Below are positions 1 through 10,507 of a stretch of DNA of 64,000 bases, piece after piece (position 1 is the first letter of the stretch; each line of letters begins with the position of its first letter). The notes under the pieces are model-generated. The model was not told the DNA's origin. It saw only the letters and a list, made by a program, of their open reading frames with translations, and ran no database searches. The stretch is taken from positions 97,745,515 through 97,809,514 of the forward strand of contig OX424555.1 of NCBI GenBank assembly GCA_949152475.1, read 5' to 3'. The translations under genes were made by a program, and so were the position numbers. Source of the DNA: Terebella lapidaria (Eukaryota; Annelida; Polychaeta; Terebellida; Terebellidae).

Positions 1-1157
1 AGTCGGGTAAGTTGTGAGACCGCAGGTCATATGAGCTAGAAGTCGGGTAAGTTGTGAGACCGCAGGTTGCACAAGCTAGAAGTCGGGTAAGTTGTGAGAC
101 CGCAGGTCGTACAAGCTAGAAGTCGGGAAAGTTGTGAGACCGCAGGTCGTAGGAGCTAGAAGTCGGTGAGGCCGCAGGTCGTACAAGCTAGAAGTCGGGA
201 AAGTTGTGAGACCGCAGGTCGTAGGAGCTAGAAGTCGGTGAGGCCGCAGGTCGTACAAGCTAGAAGTCGGGTAAGTTGTGAGACCGCAGGTTGTACAAGC
301 TAGAAGTCGGGTAAGTTGTGAGACCGCAGGTCATATGAGCTAGAAGTCGGGTAAGTTGTGAGACCGCAGGTGGTACAAGCTAGAAGTCGGGTAAGTTGTG
401 AGACCACAGGTCGTACAAGCTAGAAGTCGGGTAAGTTGTGAGACCGCAGGTCGTACAAGCTAGAAGTCGGGTAAGTTGTGAGACCGCAGGTCATATGAGC
501 TAGAAGTCGGGTAAGTTGTGAGACCGCAGGTGGTACAAGCTAGAAGTCGGGTAAGTTGTGAGACCGCAGGTCGTACGTGCTAGAAGTCGGGTAAGTTGTG
601 AGACTGCAGGTCGTACGTGCTAGAAGTCAGGTAAGTTGTGAGACTGCAGGTCGTACGTGCTAGAAGTCAGGTAAGTTGTGAGACGGCAGGTCGTACAAGC
701 TAGAAGTCGGGTAAGTTGTGAGACTGCAGGTCGTACGTGCTAGAAGTCAGGTAAGTTGTGAGACGGCAGGTTGTACAAGCTAGAAGCCGGGAAAGTTGTG
801 AGACTGCAGGTCGTACGTGCTAGAAGTCAGGTAAGTTGTGAGACCGCAGGTCGTACGTGCTAGAAGTCAGGTAAGTTGTGAGATGGCAGGTCGTACAAGC
901 TAGAAGTCGGGTAAGTTGTGAGACTGCAGGTCGTATAAGCTAGAAGTCAGGTAGGTTGTGAGACTGCAGGTCGTACGTGCTAGAAGTCAGGTAAGTTGTG
1001 AGACCGCAGGTCGTACGTGCTAGAAGTCAGGTAAGTTGTGAGACGGCAGGTTGTACAAGCTAGAAGTCGGGTAAGTTGTGAGACCGCAGGTCGTACAAGC
1101 TAAAGGTCGGGAAAGTTGTGAGACCGCAGGTCGTACGAGCTAGAAGTCGGGTAGGTT
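1..1157 (+). repeat. 40-bp minisatellite carrying an exon tail and 5' splice site (SLC25A17 last intron)
   Basis: About 29 head-to-tail copies of a 40-bp unit, with some shortened units of about 31 bp near 166-250. On the + strand each unit reads CAGGTCGTACAAGCTAGAAG followed by TCGG and then gtaagttgtgagacc. Read in frame, the first part encodes QVVQARSR, which fits the end of a carrier-family exon (PLQxVQxRLR in PMP34 proteins). It is followed by a consensus GTAAGT donor. The unit is therefore an exon 3' end plus intron start, copied in tandem. Some units have GAAAGT or a deletion in place of the donor. The array runs off the left edge of the window, so the real exon is at or beyond position 1. 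Confidence 0.85.
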
Positions 1158-1489
1158 ATTTGGATGTCAAACATAACCAGGAGAGAAAACTGTAATCAGT
1201 GTGAAAAAATGGCAATTTCATATCGTATCCTGGTAACAGACTATAGCTTACAAATACTGGAGGAGACTAGATAGTATAAGGAATACTTTGTTGGCTTCAG
1301 GCCGGCCGTGTGGACAGACGTGGTCAGGGACTGATTGGAATGATCCAGGCCATGAACAAACTTGCCAAGTTAGTGTTAGGCATCATATATTATATGATTA
1401 ATCACCCTAACATATGTAGATTTAATGTAGATATGTAAACAAGTAACCAAAGTGATCACCCTGTGGATAACTCTGAGCTTTAATCATAG

Positions 1490-1687
1490 ATATTCCCTAT
1501 GACCCAAAAAACTACAACACTTATAAAATGTTTCAGGACACAGGGTGTGACTGGACTGTACAAGGGCTTAGAGGCGAAACTGACACAAACAGTTCTCATG
1601 GCTGCTCTCATGTTTCTTACGTATGAAAAAATTGCAGCCGTCGTCTTCAGAGTAATGAGGCAGGAGATAAGTAAACAGAAGCATTAA
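1490..1687 (+). CDS. SLC25A17: Last exon of peroxisomal membrane carrier PMP34 (partial gene)
   Basis: Terminal coding exon of a mitochondrial-carrier-family protein. The peptide contains [13 protein letters not shown], then [13 protein letters not shown], which matches by eye the C-terminus of peroxisomal PMP34. That protein carries CoA, FAD, NAD and similar cofactors across the peroxisomal membrane. I place the acceptor at 1488-1489 (ATAG) because this start is in phase 0, as is the CGG|GTAAGT donor in the upstream array. That gives ...[16 protein letters not shown]. An alternative AG at 1535-1536 breaks that phase. The rest of the gene lies left of the window. The stop is at 1685-1687 and a poly(A) signal follows at 1834. 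Confidence 0.85.
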   Translation: MFPMTQKTTTLIKCFRTQGVTGLYKGLEAKLTQTVLMAALMFLTYEKIAAVVFRVMRQEISKQKH

Positions 1688-1833
1688 CAGCTCGACAACT
1701 TAGGTTTTTATCCTGGCTGTGGGAGTTTTGTGCTGTTATGCTACGCTTGTTATTTATGTTTTAATAATCATGACAGTTTCCTGACCAATTGCATTGTTAC
1801 AGTTACATAATTATATAGTTACTCAAGTAACAA

Positions 1834-1839
1834 AATAAA
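1834..1839 (+). terminator. Poly(A) signal AATAAA for SLC25A17
   Basis: A canonical AATAAA lies 147 bases after the stop codon in AT-rich sequence. Nothing else recognisable lies between the stop and the transposon at 2069. Confidence 0.5.
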
Positions 1840-2202
1840 TTAGTTATTGTTTTTAACATTTATAACGTGGACATATATGTGATTGGACACTCAACAGCTT
1901 TTTTATGTAGTTCTCCGAATGGGTCTGCTAGCTTAATATAATGTATTGATATATAATCAATGTAATATAATAATACTTGTGATCTCTACAAGTAAAAAAG
2001 CTGAAATAACCACATGCATTTACAGTTTCTATCAGTTATGAAGACCCACCGCCAAAGAACATAGTTTAGGCAAAAAAAAAAGTATTATGGCTCTGGTTAT
2101 CGGGGTCCCCGAAAAAGTGATAAGTCGACGCGATTTTCTTTTTTTTTTCATTTTTAGGTTACCGGACCTATGGTCTGATAACCTATTGGCATGGCGTTGC
2201 GT

Positions 2203-2247
2203 CCGTCGTCCGTCGTCGTCCGTCGTCGTCGTCGTCGTCGTCGTCCA
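2203..2247 (+). repeat. (CGT)n microsatellite
   Basis: Imperfect CGTC/CGT trinucleotide run inside the Harbinger-like element. Confidence 0.9.
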
Positions 2248-2589
2248 CATTTTTATCTTTTTTGTTTACAGGCGAATTTTTCTGAAATTTTGCACAAAAA
2301 TACTTAAAAATAATTCAAGAAGGAGGTATTTTTTAGTTTTTTGATTTTCGCATTTTACTCAAAATGGCGGCCGTTTTCATCAAAAAATGCCTGATTTTGG
2401 ACTTTGGCGGCCATTTTCTCAAAATCTGTTCAGTAACTTTTTTTCTTTTTGATACATAACACTCCTCGTATGTACTCCTATGATGTCTATAAATTTCGTT
2501 GCGCTTGAATCGCTCGAAGTGGGCCATTTTGGCCCAAACTCGCCCCAAATAGGACTTTCCCATGTTAAATTCTCCTATGCTTTATAATG

Positions 2590-3545
2590 GGACATATTAT
2601 GCCTAATATCTCACTTAATATTGAGATTAGAGACTAATATTGAGAATCAATTGTGGACATATAGGAAATGATATATGCCGAATATTCTCGTGACCTTGAA
2701 TTTGACCTCTGACCTCAGTTTCAAGGTCAGAGCTTAAAATGGCTTATATCTCGCTTATTATCGACGCTACAGCTTAGGAATCAATTGTGGACATATAGGA
2801 AATGATATATGCTGAATATTCTGATGACCTTGAATTTGACCTTCAACCCCATTTTCAAGGTCATAGGACAAAATGGCTAATATCTCGCTTGTTATCGACT
2901 TTACAGCTTAGGAATCAGTTATGAACATATAGGAAATGATATATACAGATTATTGTCATGACCTTGAATTTGACCTTTGACCTCATTTTCAAGGTCACAG
3001 GACAAAATGGCTAATATCTCACTTATTATCGACTCTACAGCTTAGGAATCAATTGTGGACATATAGGAAATGATATATACTGAATATTCTGATGACCTTG
3101 AATTTGACCTTTGACCGCATTTTCAAGGTCATAGGACAAAATGGCTAATATCTCGCTTGTTATCGACTTTAGAGCTTAGGAATCAGTTATGAACAAATAT
3201 AGGAAATGATATATGCTGAATATTCTCGGACCTTGAATTTGACCTCTGACCTCATTTTCAAGGTCCAAGGACAAACTTTCTCATATCTTGCTCCTCTATT
3301 GACTGTATGGCTTGGGAATCAATTGTGGACATGATATAGAAAATGATATTCACTGAATATTTTGATGGCCTTGAATTTGACCTTTGCCCCTTCATTTTCA
3401 AGGCCACAGCACAAAATTGCTAATATCTCGCTGATTATTGAATTTACAGCTTAGCAATCAACTGTGGACATGATATATGCTTAATGTTATATATGCTGAA
3501 TATTCTCTTGACCTTGAATTCAACCAGTGACCTGGCTAACATCTA
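2590..3545. repeat. Seven tandem ~134-bp units rich in nuclear-receptor half-sites
   Basis: Each unit has GGAATCAATTGTGGACATAT, GGAAATGATATATGCTGAAT, then ATGACCTTGAATTTGACC, TTTGACCTCATTTTCAAGGTCA in part or whole, and an AATGGCTAATATCTCGCTT block. The TGACCTTGAA blocks begin near 2691, 2825, 2959, 3094, 3230, 3366 and 3509. The last unit is degenerate. The repeat lies wholly inside the Harbinger-like element and is missing from its short relative. Confidence 0.85.
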
Positions 3546-3951
3546 AAATATTAAACATTGTCCGGTAACCTATCTTCGGCCCTTGGCCTAATTTTTTTTT
3601 TTTTGCTAAAATTGTCAGCCGATGACTGATCCGGTCAAATATGGCCCATTTGGCCAACCATTTTCCCCTAAAATTGGCTGTCGATAAGCGACCCGGTTGA
3701 ATTTGCCCTGTTTGGCCAGCCATACACCAAGTTTTGCAATTCAAAGACACTCAGGACCATTTTACTCGATCATTATCACCCAAAAATCGGTGTACGGGTG
3801 ACAATTTACTATAAAAAAAAGAGAAATTCAGCTCTCAAAAAGTGATGCGCATGATTTTTTTTGGGGTTTAAAAAAAAAACGAGTGATGCGTGGGGTTAAA
3901 ACTGACGCGTGCGCCTAACCAGAACCATAATATTGATTTTTTTTGGCCTTA

Positions 3952-4683
3952 TTGGTAATACATATACATGTATTTTGCAAGGTCTTTTACTGCAGTTTGA
4001 TTGCTATATTTTTGTATACATTTATTGTACATTGTTTTAGTGATCAATCTAATCAGTTTCCAAATTGCAAGAATTAACTTTGATGCATGTCTTTTTATTA
4101 ATTTCATTTCTGTGCTTTCCATGTCAGTCAGGATTATCTCCAATGATGGATTTGTTTTTATTAGTCTTGTTCATTTCTTGTCCTGTACACTTTCGTATCT
4201 AATAAACATGTGCCCAGGCCATGACATAGAATATTGAATTCATTCCATGTTGGTATTTATTCTGGGACATGATAGTAGTGGAATAACATCTGATTGTGTT
4301 ATATAATTCTCTTAGATTTATTTCAATATAAAGAAATATTATTCAGTATACTTTCTTAGCAATACATATGTAGTTTTCCCCCAAATACATGGTCACTACT
4401 GTATATTGACAGGATCTATTGAATGCTATGTAATTATATTATATAATAAAAGTATTATAATACATTGGTAGTTGTTGCATTTTATTCTTTCTACACATCA
4501 ACCGTATTTAATCAGCAATATCAGTGACATCAAGAAATTTTTGCCGGGGTTCAAGAGATAGTTCTTTGATACGGAGTTTATTGTATGTTTTTGTTCTTCG
4601 TGCTTGATTTTCTAGATATTGATCATGTGACCTGAAACCGAAACATGTTTTTTTTGTTTACATTGGGAAATAATCTGAATACA
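3952..4683. other. Intergenic stretch upstream of SGSH
   Basis: AT-rich sequence between the Harbinger-like element and the SGSH start codon. Short open frames here have no recognisable content. The SGSH promoter presumably lies here, but I see no clear TATA box or motif that fixes it. Confidence 0.5.
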
Positions 4684-7600
4684 ATGAAAAGCTATACATT
4701 ACAGTATTTTGTTGCTCTATACATTCAAGTAGTTCTTGGCAAAAAGAGAAATGTCCTGATATTTGTTGGTAAGTTTAGATCAGTCACCATCACAGACCGA
4801 TCAGCATGTTTAGTCTTAGATATAGATCTAGTACAGTAACAGTAGAGCCAGCCTGAGCACGCATGTATAGTCCACCGATCGGGGTATACCACGTCGGCCG
4901 CCTGCTGATTGCAAAACAAAAGTTATACCAGTATGTTTGTCAGCAGAATCACATCGTGCGATTTCGATTAACCAGCCCCAACGACAGCTACGAGCCGTCC
5001 GTCCTAAATTTGCCGCATTCCCAAATTCGCCAACAGGGTTTCAGACCTTGTGCTGCAAATGAAACGAACCAGTTCTATCATCAATCGAGACTCTGATATT
5101 CAATCTTTGTACCAGCAGTTTCTTGCCATAAAACGAGTTTCTAAGCTCTGATAATATTGAGTTGGCGAATTTTGGAATGCGGCGAATTTAGGACGGATGG
5201 CTCGTATGCGACTATAGTCGCGTTGGCGGCCGAGTACGTCACACTGGTCACAATGAATACAGACTAGGGCCCGGACGAGTCGAAAATTTCCGACCCGGGT
5301 ACCCGTGTTGTCTGACCCGACCCGCCACGGGTAACCCGTCCAAATATAGATAAAAATTTGAACGGGAATCACAGGGACAAATACGAGCAATATGTAACAC
5401 GAAAACGCCAGTCATCGATCTTTGACACACATTATTTGTTTCGTCGCTGTTTATTTTCGAGTTTGATAGATATCATATGATCTCATAAAACTACTTCCGA
5501 TTTTTTCCCGATTAATTTTTGGTCATTCTTGTGATTTTATTAGCGTTTATCGCAAATTTTCTAGACAAAAACTATATCATTATTCGTTCTCGGGTACGGG
5601 TAATGAAATTCCGACCCGGGTAATTGTTTGACCCGCCCCGAATTCGGGTACCCATCGACTCGTCCAGGCCCTAATACAGACAGTAAACAGTACACACTCG
5701 GCATTACGACTTTGTGCACTGTTGCAATGCAGATGAATGAAATTACTAACCACACTTAATCACTTGGAATAATTACTCGTCTTCGCACCGTGTTGAAATG
5801 TTCTTTACCAAAGAGAGTATTTCATTGACTCTGGTAAGTGATTCCAATCTACCAAAGGTAGGTAATACAAGTATCAATCAAGAATACAGGTTCAGCCGTG
5901 GAGCATGGTTAGTACTTCATGTAGCTGCAGAGCACAGTGCAGCATTTCTATAATGCTGAGGATTGGAAGTTATATTTTGTTTCGATCAAAATTGTAGATC
6001 CAGTTGAATTTGAAAATTAATGTGCATGCATGAAATGTTTGATTCTTGTAAACTGATTCCACACATGGGAAAATGGTTTTAATTTTTCACAGCTGATGAT
6101 GGGGGTTTTGAGCTTGGATCATACAACAACAGTGTGTGTAAAACACCAAACCTCGATGCTCTTGCCAGACGAAGTGTCCTCTTCAAGCATGCATACACCT
6201 CCGTCAGCAGCTGCTCTCCCAGCAGGTAACCTTGGCAACTGAGCTATTATATCCATGCTTGGTGATTCGCAATTTCTGTAAATGTCACTGGTACTGGCAG
6301 TCTCTTGAAGAATGAATGTTCCCATTCCTATGAACTCCACCAACTGCATATTACATTTCAATCTGTTCGAGGTCACTATTCATTTTGTACCTGACCAACA
6401 GGTACATATTATTATATTATACATACCCGGTTACATACCCTATTACAAACAAATAATGAATAAAATATACCAGGTAATGTGCAAGGTGTTTTATCAGAGG
6501 TTTTGTTAAGAAGAGAGAATTCCCACGGTCCCTGGTGAATGTGAGACATAAAGCAACAAAGTGCTCTTGTTTATCATTCAAAAATTGTATTTTGGAACTG
6601 TTGACAGATCTGCGATCCTGACTGGTCTCCCACAACACCAGAATGGAATGTATGGATTACACCACGACGTCCATCACTTCAACTCCTTTGATGGAGTTCA
6701 GAGTTTGTCGTATATCGCCCGGCAGCACAGCATCAGAACAGGTACTGCCTATATACATCGTACTTATAATCATGGTGAAGCATTTTAAAGACAAAGCATT
6801 TGATTGATTTTGAGAACTCTTAATCAAACAGGTATAATTGGCAAGAAGCACGTGGGCCCAGAATCTGTCTATCCCTTCGACTATTCACAAACAGAAGAAA
6901 ACCACTCGATTTTGCAAGTTGGCAGAAACATCACTTTCATGAAACAACTTGCTCGTGAATTCCTGAGCAACCAAACTGACAGGTGTGTGTACCCTATGAC
7001 TATATAAAGTATCAAGGTGTACAATGCTGTTTCTGAATGCATGGCTGCACATATACACAAAACAACAGTTCGATGTTCTGTGAATCATCTCATTTCCAGC
7101 CCGTTCCTGTTGTACATCGGCTTCCATGATCCCCACCGTTGTGGTCACACCCAGCCACAGTACGGCGCGTTCTGTGAGCGGTTTGGTGCCGGAGGGGCTG
7201 GGATGGGGGTCATACCCGACTGGCGACCCACTCACTACTCTCCTAGTGAAGTTATCGTGCCACCCTTCGTACAGGATACACCAGCAGCACGCAGGGATAT
7301 CGCTGCACAGTACACTACCATCAGCCGGCTTGACCAGGGTACACACATGTACTACCCGGTACCTCATTGAATGTTTGTTAGCATTAAGTTGTTGAACGTA
7401 CTGTAAGTTACTAGTATGTCCTTCATTGAGATCAAAGTTTCCTTGCGAAGTTAAGTGCTATTCAAATCATTACACTTCACGTTGAAGTATGCTTTGTCAA
7501 CAAATATTTTGTATCAATATCAACATTACTGATGATACCTGGTAAGAGTTTGACCTCCAAGAAAATTTAAGAAGAAAACGTGATTGTTTCCCTATTTTCA

Positions 7601-8548
7601 GGAGTGGGGCTGATCCTGGCCGAGATAGCCGCTGCGGGTCACGCAGACAACACTCTCGTCCTGTTCACCTCTGACAACGGAATCCCGTTCCCTAATGGCC
7701 GAACCAATCTGTATGACGCCGGAATGGCTGAGCCGATGTTTGTTTCAAGTCCTCTCCACCGACAGAGGTGGGGGCAGGTGTGTACAGCAAAAACATTGTC
7801 TCTAATGTTGTCATTATTGCACAATACACAACACTGAGAACTGTCAGATGTTCTTGCTGCTGGTTGTGACGATAGATACCTACATTATGAACATTGTACA
7901 ATCAAATTTATAAAAGTCTGAACTTTATTTTAGGAGTCTAATGTACTGGTGAGCTTGGTGGACATTGTACCGACTGTGCTGGACTGGTTCGGCATCAAGT
8001 ACCCCAAGTACAGTATATTTGGACACCACAAGCCCCCCGTGGAGTTGACAGGTCAGTCACTGCTCCCGGTGCTAGCGACAGAGCCGAGGACCGGCCGGGA
8101 CGCTATCTATGCCAGCCACAACCACCACGAGATCACCATGTATTACCCCATGAGGGTCGTCCGCACACTGCGATACAAACTCATCCACAACCTCAACTAC
8201 TTGATGCCGTTCCCAATCGACCAGGACTTTTACGTGTCAGCAACGTTCCAGGACTTGTTGTCACGGACCCGGCGCCACAAGCTGCTGCACTGGTCCAAGA
8301 CACTGAAGTCGTACTACTACCGCCCTCCCTGGGAGCTATACAACCTGGAGGGCGACCCACAGGAGCTAACAAACCTCGCCACAGATCACCAGTACACAGA
8401 TGTGCTGCAGTCACTGCAGGCGAAACTCATCCAGTGGCAGAACAGGACCTCTGACCCCTGGATCTGTGCGCCGACCGGCGTGTTAGAGGACGCAGGGCCA
8501 TACAAACTCCACCCGCTGTGTATGAGCATGGACAACCGGCTCAGATAG
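4684..8548 (+). CDS. SGSH: N-sulfoglucosamine sulfohydrolase (heparan N-sulfatase)
   Basis: Lysosomal sulfatase that removes N-linked sulfate from glucosamine at heparan sulfate ends. I read seven exons: 4684-4768, 6093-6225, 6608-6741, 6832-6982, 7100-7338, 7602-7777 and 7934-8548. All junctions are GT-AG and in phase, giving 510 residues (human protein about 502). Residues 1-20 look like a signal peptide. The metal-binding DDGGFE motif spans residues 30-35. The sulfatase signature C69-S-P-S-R73 is intact; C69 is the residue converted to formylglycine. [29 protein letters not shown] and [12 protein letters not shown] match human SGSH by eye. The start at 4684 gives the best signal peptide; an in-frame ATG at 4645 is possible. 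Exon 1 is the least certain, supported by [15 protein letters not shown] and by phase. Confidence 0.93.
4991..5204. mobile_element. MITE family A, copy 1 (TA target site)
   Basis: 214 bp with inverted ends: CGAGCCGTCCGTCCTAAATT ... and the reverse complement AATTTAGGACGGATGGCTCG, each continuing as CGCCGCATTCCCAAATTCG. It is flanked by TA on both sides. Related copies lie at 50906-51121 and 60696-60911. TA duplication and size fit a Tc1/mariner-type MITE. It lies in SGSH intron 1. Confidence 0.85.
5265..5673. mobile_element. hAT-like MITE with perfect 8-bp target duplication
   Basis: 409 bp. The ends are TAGGGCCCGGACGAGTCGA and the inverse TCGACTCGTCCAGGCCCTA. Further in, both arms carry (G)ACCCGGGTACCCG-like stretches. 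It is flanked by ATACAGAC at 5257-5264 and again at 5674-5681. The 8-bp duplication places it with hAT-type transposons. It lies in SGSH intron 1. Confidence 0.85.
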
Positions 8549-8658
8549 CATACCTTGTAACATATACCGGCGTGTTAAAGACACAGGGCCACACAAACTC
8601 CACCCGCTGTGTATGAGCATGGACAACCGGCTCCGGTAGCATACCTTGTAACACTACC
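8475..8658 (+). repeat. 92-bp tandem duplication of the SGSH coding end
   Basis: The block from CCGGCGTGTTAGAG through the stop codon to CATACCTTGTAACA (from 8475) is repeated from 8567 with a few changes, including the stop (AGATAG versus CGGTAG). The second copy lies in the 3' UTR and is not translated. Confidence 0.9.
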
Positions 8659-9423
8659 GAAAGTGTACAGACATCATTCCTACAGTGAGGTGCTATTGGT
8701 CTATATCGTTTCATTGCTCTATATGCGTCTAGATATCCCAGGTGCTAAATTTGTATTTGTAAGCTACATTTGTATGTAAAATATGTATGCCTGTATTTAA
8801 TTTTTACTACTGATACTGTGTATATTAATGTATATAAATTTTAACTGGTGTCATTTTAACTGGTGTCAGTGTCAGATCGAAGTTTGCTGTGCAGTTTTAG
8901 GGTTCTGCTACACACTATTTATAGTACATCACAGTAATTGTGGCCTAACTGCTGTACATGTACAGGTTTCAACATCATCCACATGGCAACACTGATTTCT
9001 GACAGATTTAATCACAGTATTTGAGTGAAGTCATGTAATGAAGACTTACCAAATTCATATATGACATAGATTTATAAATTGTTATGCAAATTTGGGAAGT
9101 TGCTATCCAATTGACCTTACGACTGTCATGGTTGAACACCTTTTCTGAGAATCGTACATCTCGGACAAATATTGCTGAGCCCTCAGACAAACAACTCAAA
9201 GCATTCACCGTTGTTAGGTCAATTTGGATATTGTATAGAATTACTGCAGCAAAACTGCTATACAAACTTGAAAAAGTAGGATGTTCCCTGATATGAATGT
9301 ACACGTATGTGATATTGCATGGACTTGAAAGTAATCACAAGACAGTGTCTCGAACAGTGTCAATAAATTTTTTATTATAAAATATTTATCACAATAAATT
9401 GTATAATACATATAAAGATATAC
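8659..9423 (+). other. SGSH 3' UTR and tail-to-tail spacer
   Basis: AT-rich sequence with no gene seen. AATAAA occurs at 9362-9367 on the + strand. TTTATT (AATAAA on the - strand) begins at about 9370, so the convergent SGSH and LRRC45 transcripts could end close together here. Confidence 0.4.
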
Positions 9424-9548
9424 GGCCCAAGTATCATACACTGCGCCTTTTTCTATATTCAATAAGGATTAAAAAGGTGACAGACAGATTAAATGGCATT
9501 CATTTAATGGACGAGTAGTATTAAGGCGCAGTGTATGATACTTGGGCC
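9424..9548. mobile_element. 125-bp MITE with 26-bp perfect inverted repeats and 8-bp target duplication
   Basis: The left end GGCCCAAGTATCATACACTG (continuing CGCCTT) is exactly inverted at the right end. AGATATAC flanks both sides (9416-9423 and 9549-9556). The 8-bp duplication suggests a hAT-type origin. The whole copy could fold into a long hairpin if transcribed. Confidence 0.88.
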
Positions 9549-9948
9549 AGATATACAATCCTATGCACAACTACAAGTTCAATGCATGCATTGAGAAATA
9601 GACATACAATTAAAACCTGAAGAATATACAGTCAGAATGGACGGAATTACATAAGATCTAAAAGACATTCCAAACTCAATAAAAAATATCTACTACTTCA
9701 TGTCCTTGGTGAATGTCCATGCTCTTTTTAAAAAAAATATAGCTGGGATTACCAGGAAACCAAGCTGCCAATCCCTGTAAATATAAGATATATACATGTG
9801 ATGACCATAAATACACATTTAGAAAGATCATCATCTCTGTATTAACGTATGAACAAGACACACTGACAATAGTCAAGATATAACATTACGACTGTAACCC
9901 AGCTCCTGAGCTTAAACACAAATTAGTTCAATACACGTAAAGATTAGT

Positions 9949-10507
9949 CAGGGCACGACACTAAGGCTTTTTTGTTACTTGTCTGAAGGACAAGTAGATA
10001 TTCAAGTCAATGTGCCCCGAAACAGTCCGGTACTTGTCCCAGGATTTTCAGAGGTGCAGATAGATAATCGGTTAATGAACAGGTAACCTTGCTGAGACAG
10101 TGAGACTGGTCAGTGTCAGCTACTAAGTTCCTTGAGTGAATTTGATGATAATTTGAGGAAATTCTGAACATATTTTCTGAGCAACTTCGATGAGCTACTG
10201 CCAAGATATGACTGCCAAACAGCGTGATTGTCATTGGCTGAAAGACGGTTGGGAGCCATCACTAATGCTAAGGCTGACCAATCGGAGCACGTGTTTCTGA
10301 TTATTGCTTTTGAACCCCTTATGATCTTGACTCTTTTGTTCCTAGGAGCGGCTAAATTAGATTTAGATGCAACAAAATTAGTGATGTTTCATAACGATAT
10401 GGTTGAATCTGCACTTGTCCGTCGGGCAAGTGTTGTGGACAAATAACTTGTCCGAATGCCAGATCTGCTTGTCCCGGACAAGCGGACGAGCATTAATGTC
10501 GTGCCCT
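9949..10507. mobile_element. hAT-like non-autonomous element, 559 bp
   Basis: The ends are CAGGGCACGACACTAAGGC and the inverse GCATTAATGTCGTGCCCTG. Subterminal copies of ACTTGTC/GACAAGT repeat in both orientations. CAGGG termini are common in hAT elements. The flanking duplication is imperfect (ATTAG-like on both sides), so the superfamily call is tentative. The short frame inside is not a transposase. Confidence 0.65.

Larger units (their letters stand above)
2069..3948. mobile_element. PIF/Harbinger-like non-autonomous DNA transposon, long copy
   Basis: The ends are inverted repeats of about 30 bp: GGC then an A-run, then AGTATTATGGCTCTGGTTA. The right end reads TAACCAGAACCATAATATTG, a T-run, then GGCC. 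It is flanked by TTA on both sides (2066-2068 and 3949-3951). A 3-bp TTA duplication with GGCC ends is typical of PIF/Harbinger elements. There is no transposase frame. The interior holds a CGT microsatellite and seven tandem units of about 134 bp. A 428-bp relative in reverse orientation lies at 58147-58574 and shares both ends and the 3560-3948 subterminal part, but not the middle. Confidence 0.75.

Noticed and set aside
1499-1687. Separate small gene starting at ATG 1499
   Set aside because: The frame continues upstream to an acceptor at 1488-1489 and its content is the C-terminus of a carrier protein; it is a last exon, not a gene start.
6885-7367. 160-codon frame antisense to SGSH
   Set aside because: It is the reverse shadow of SGSH exons 4 and 5; the sense frames match human SGSH.
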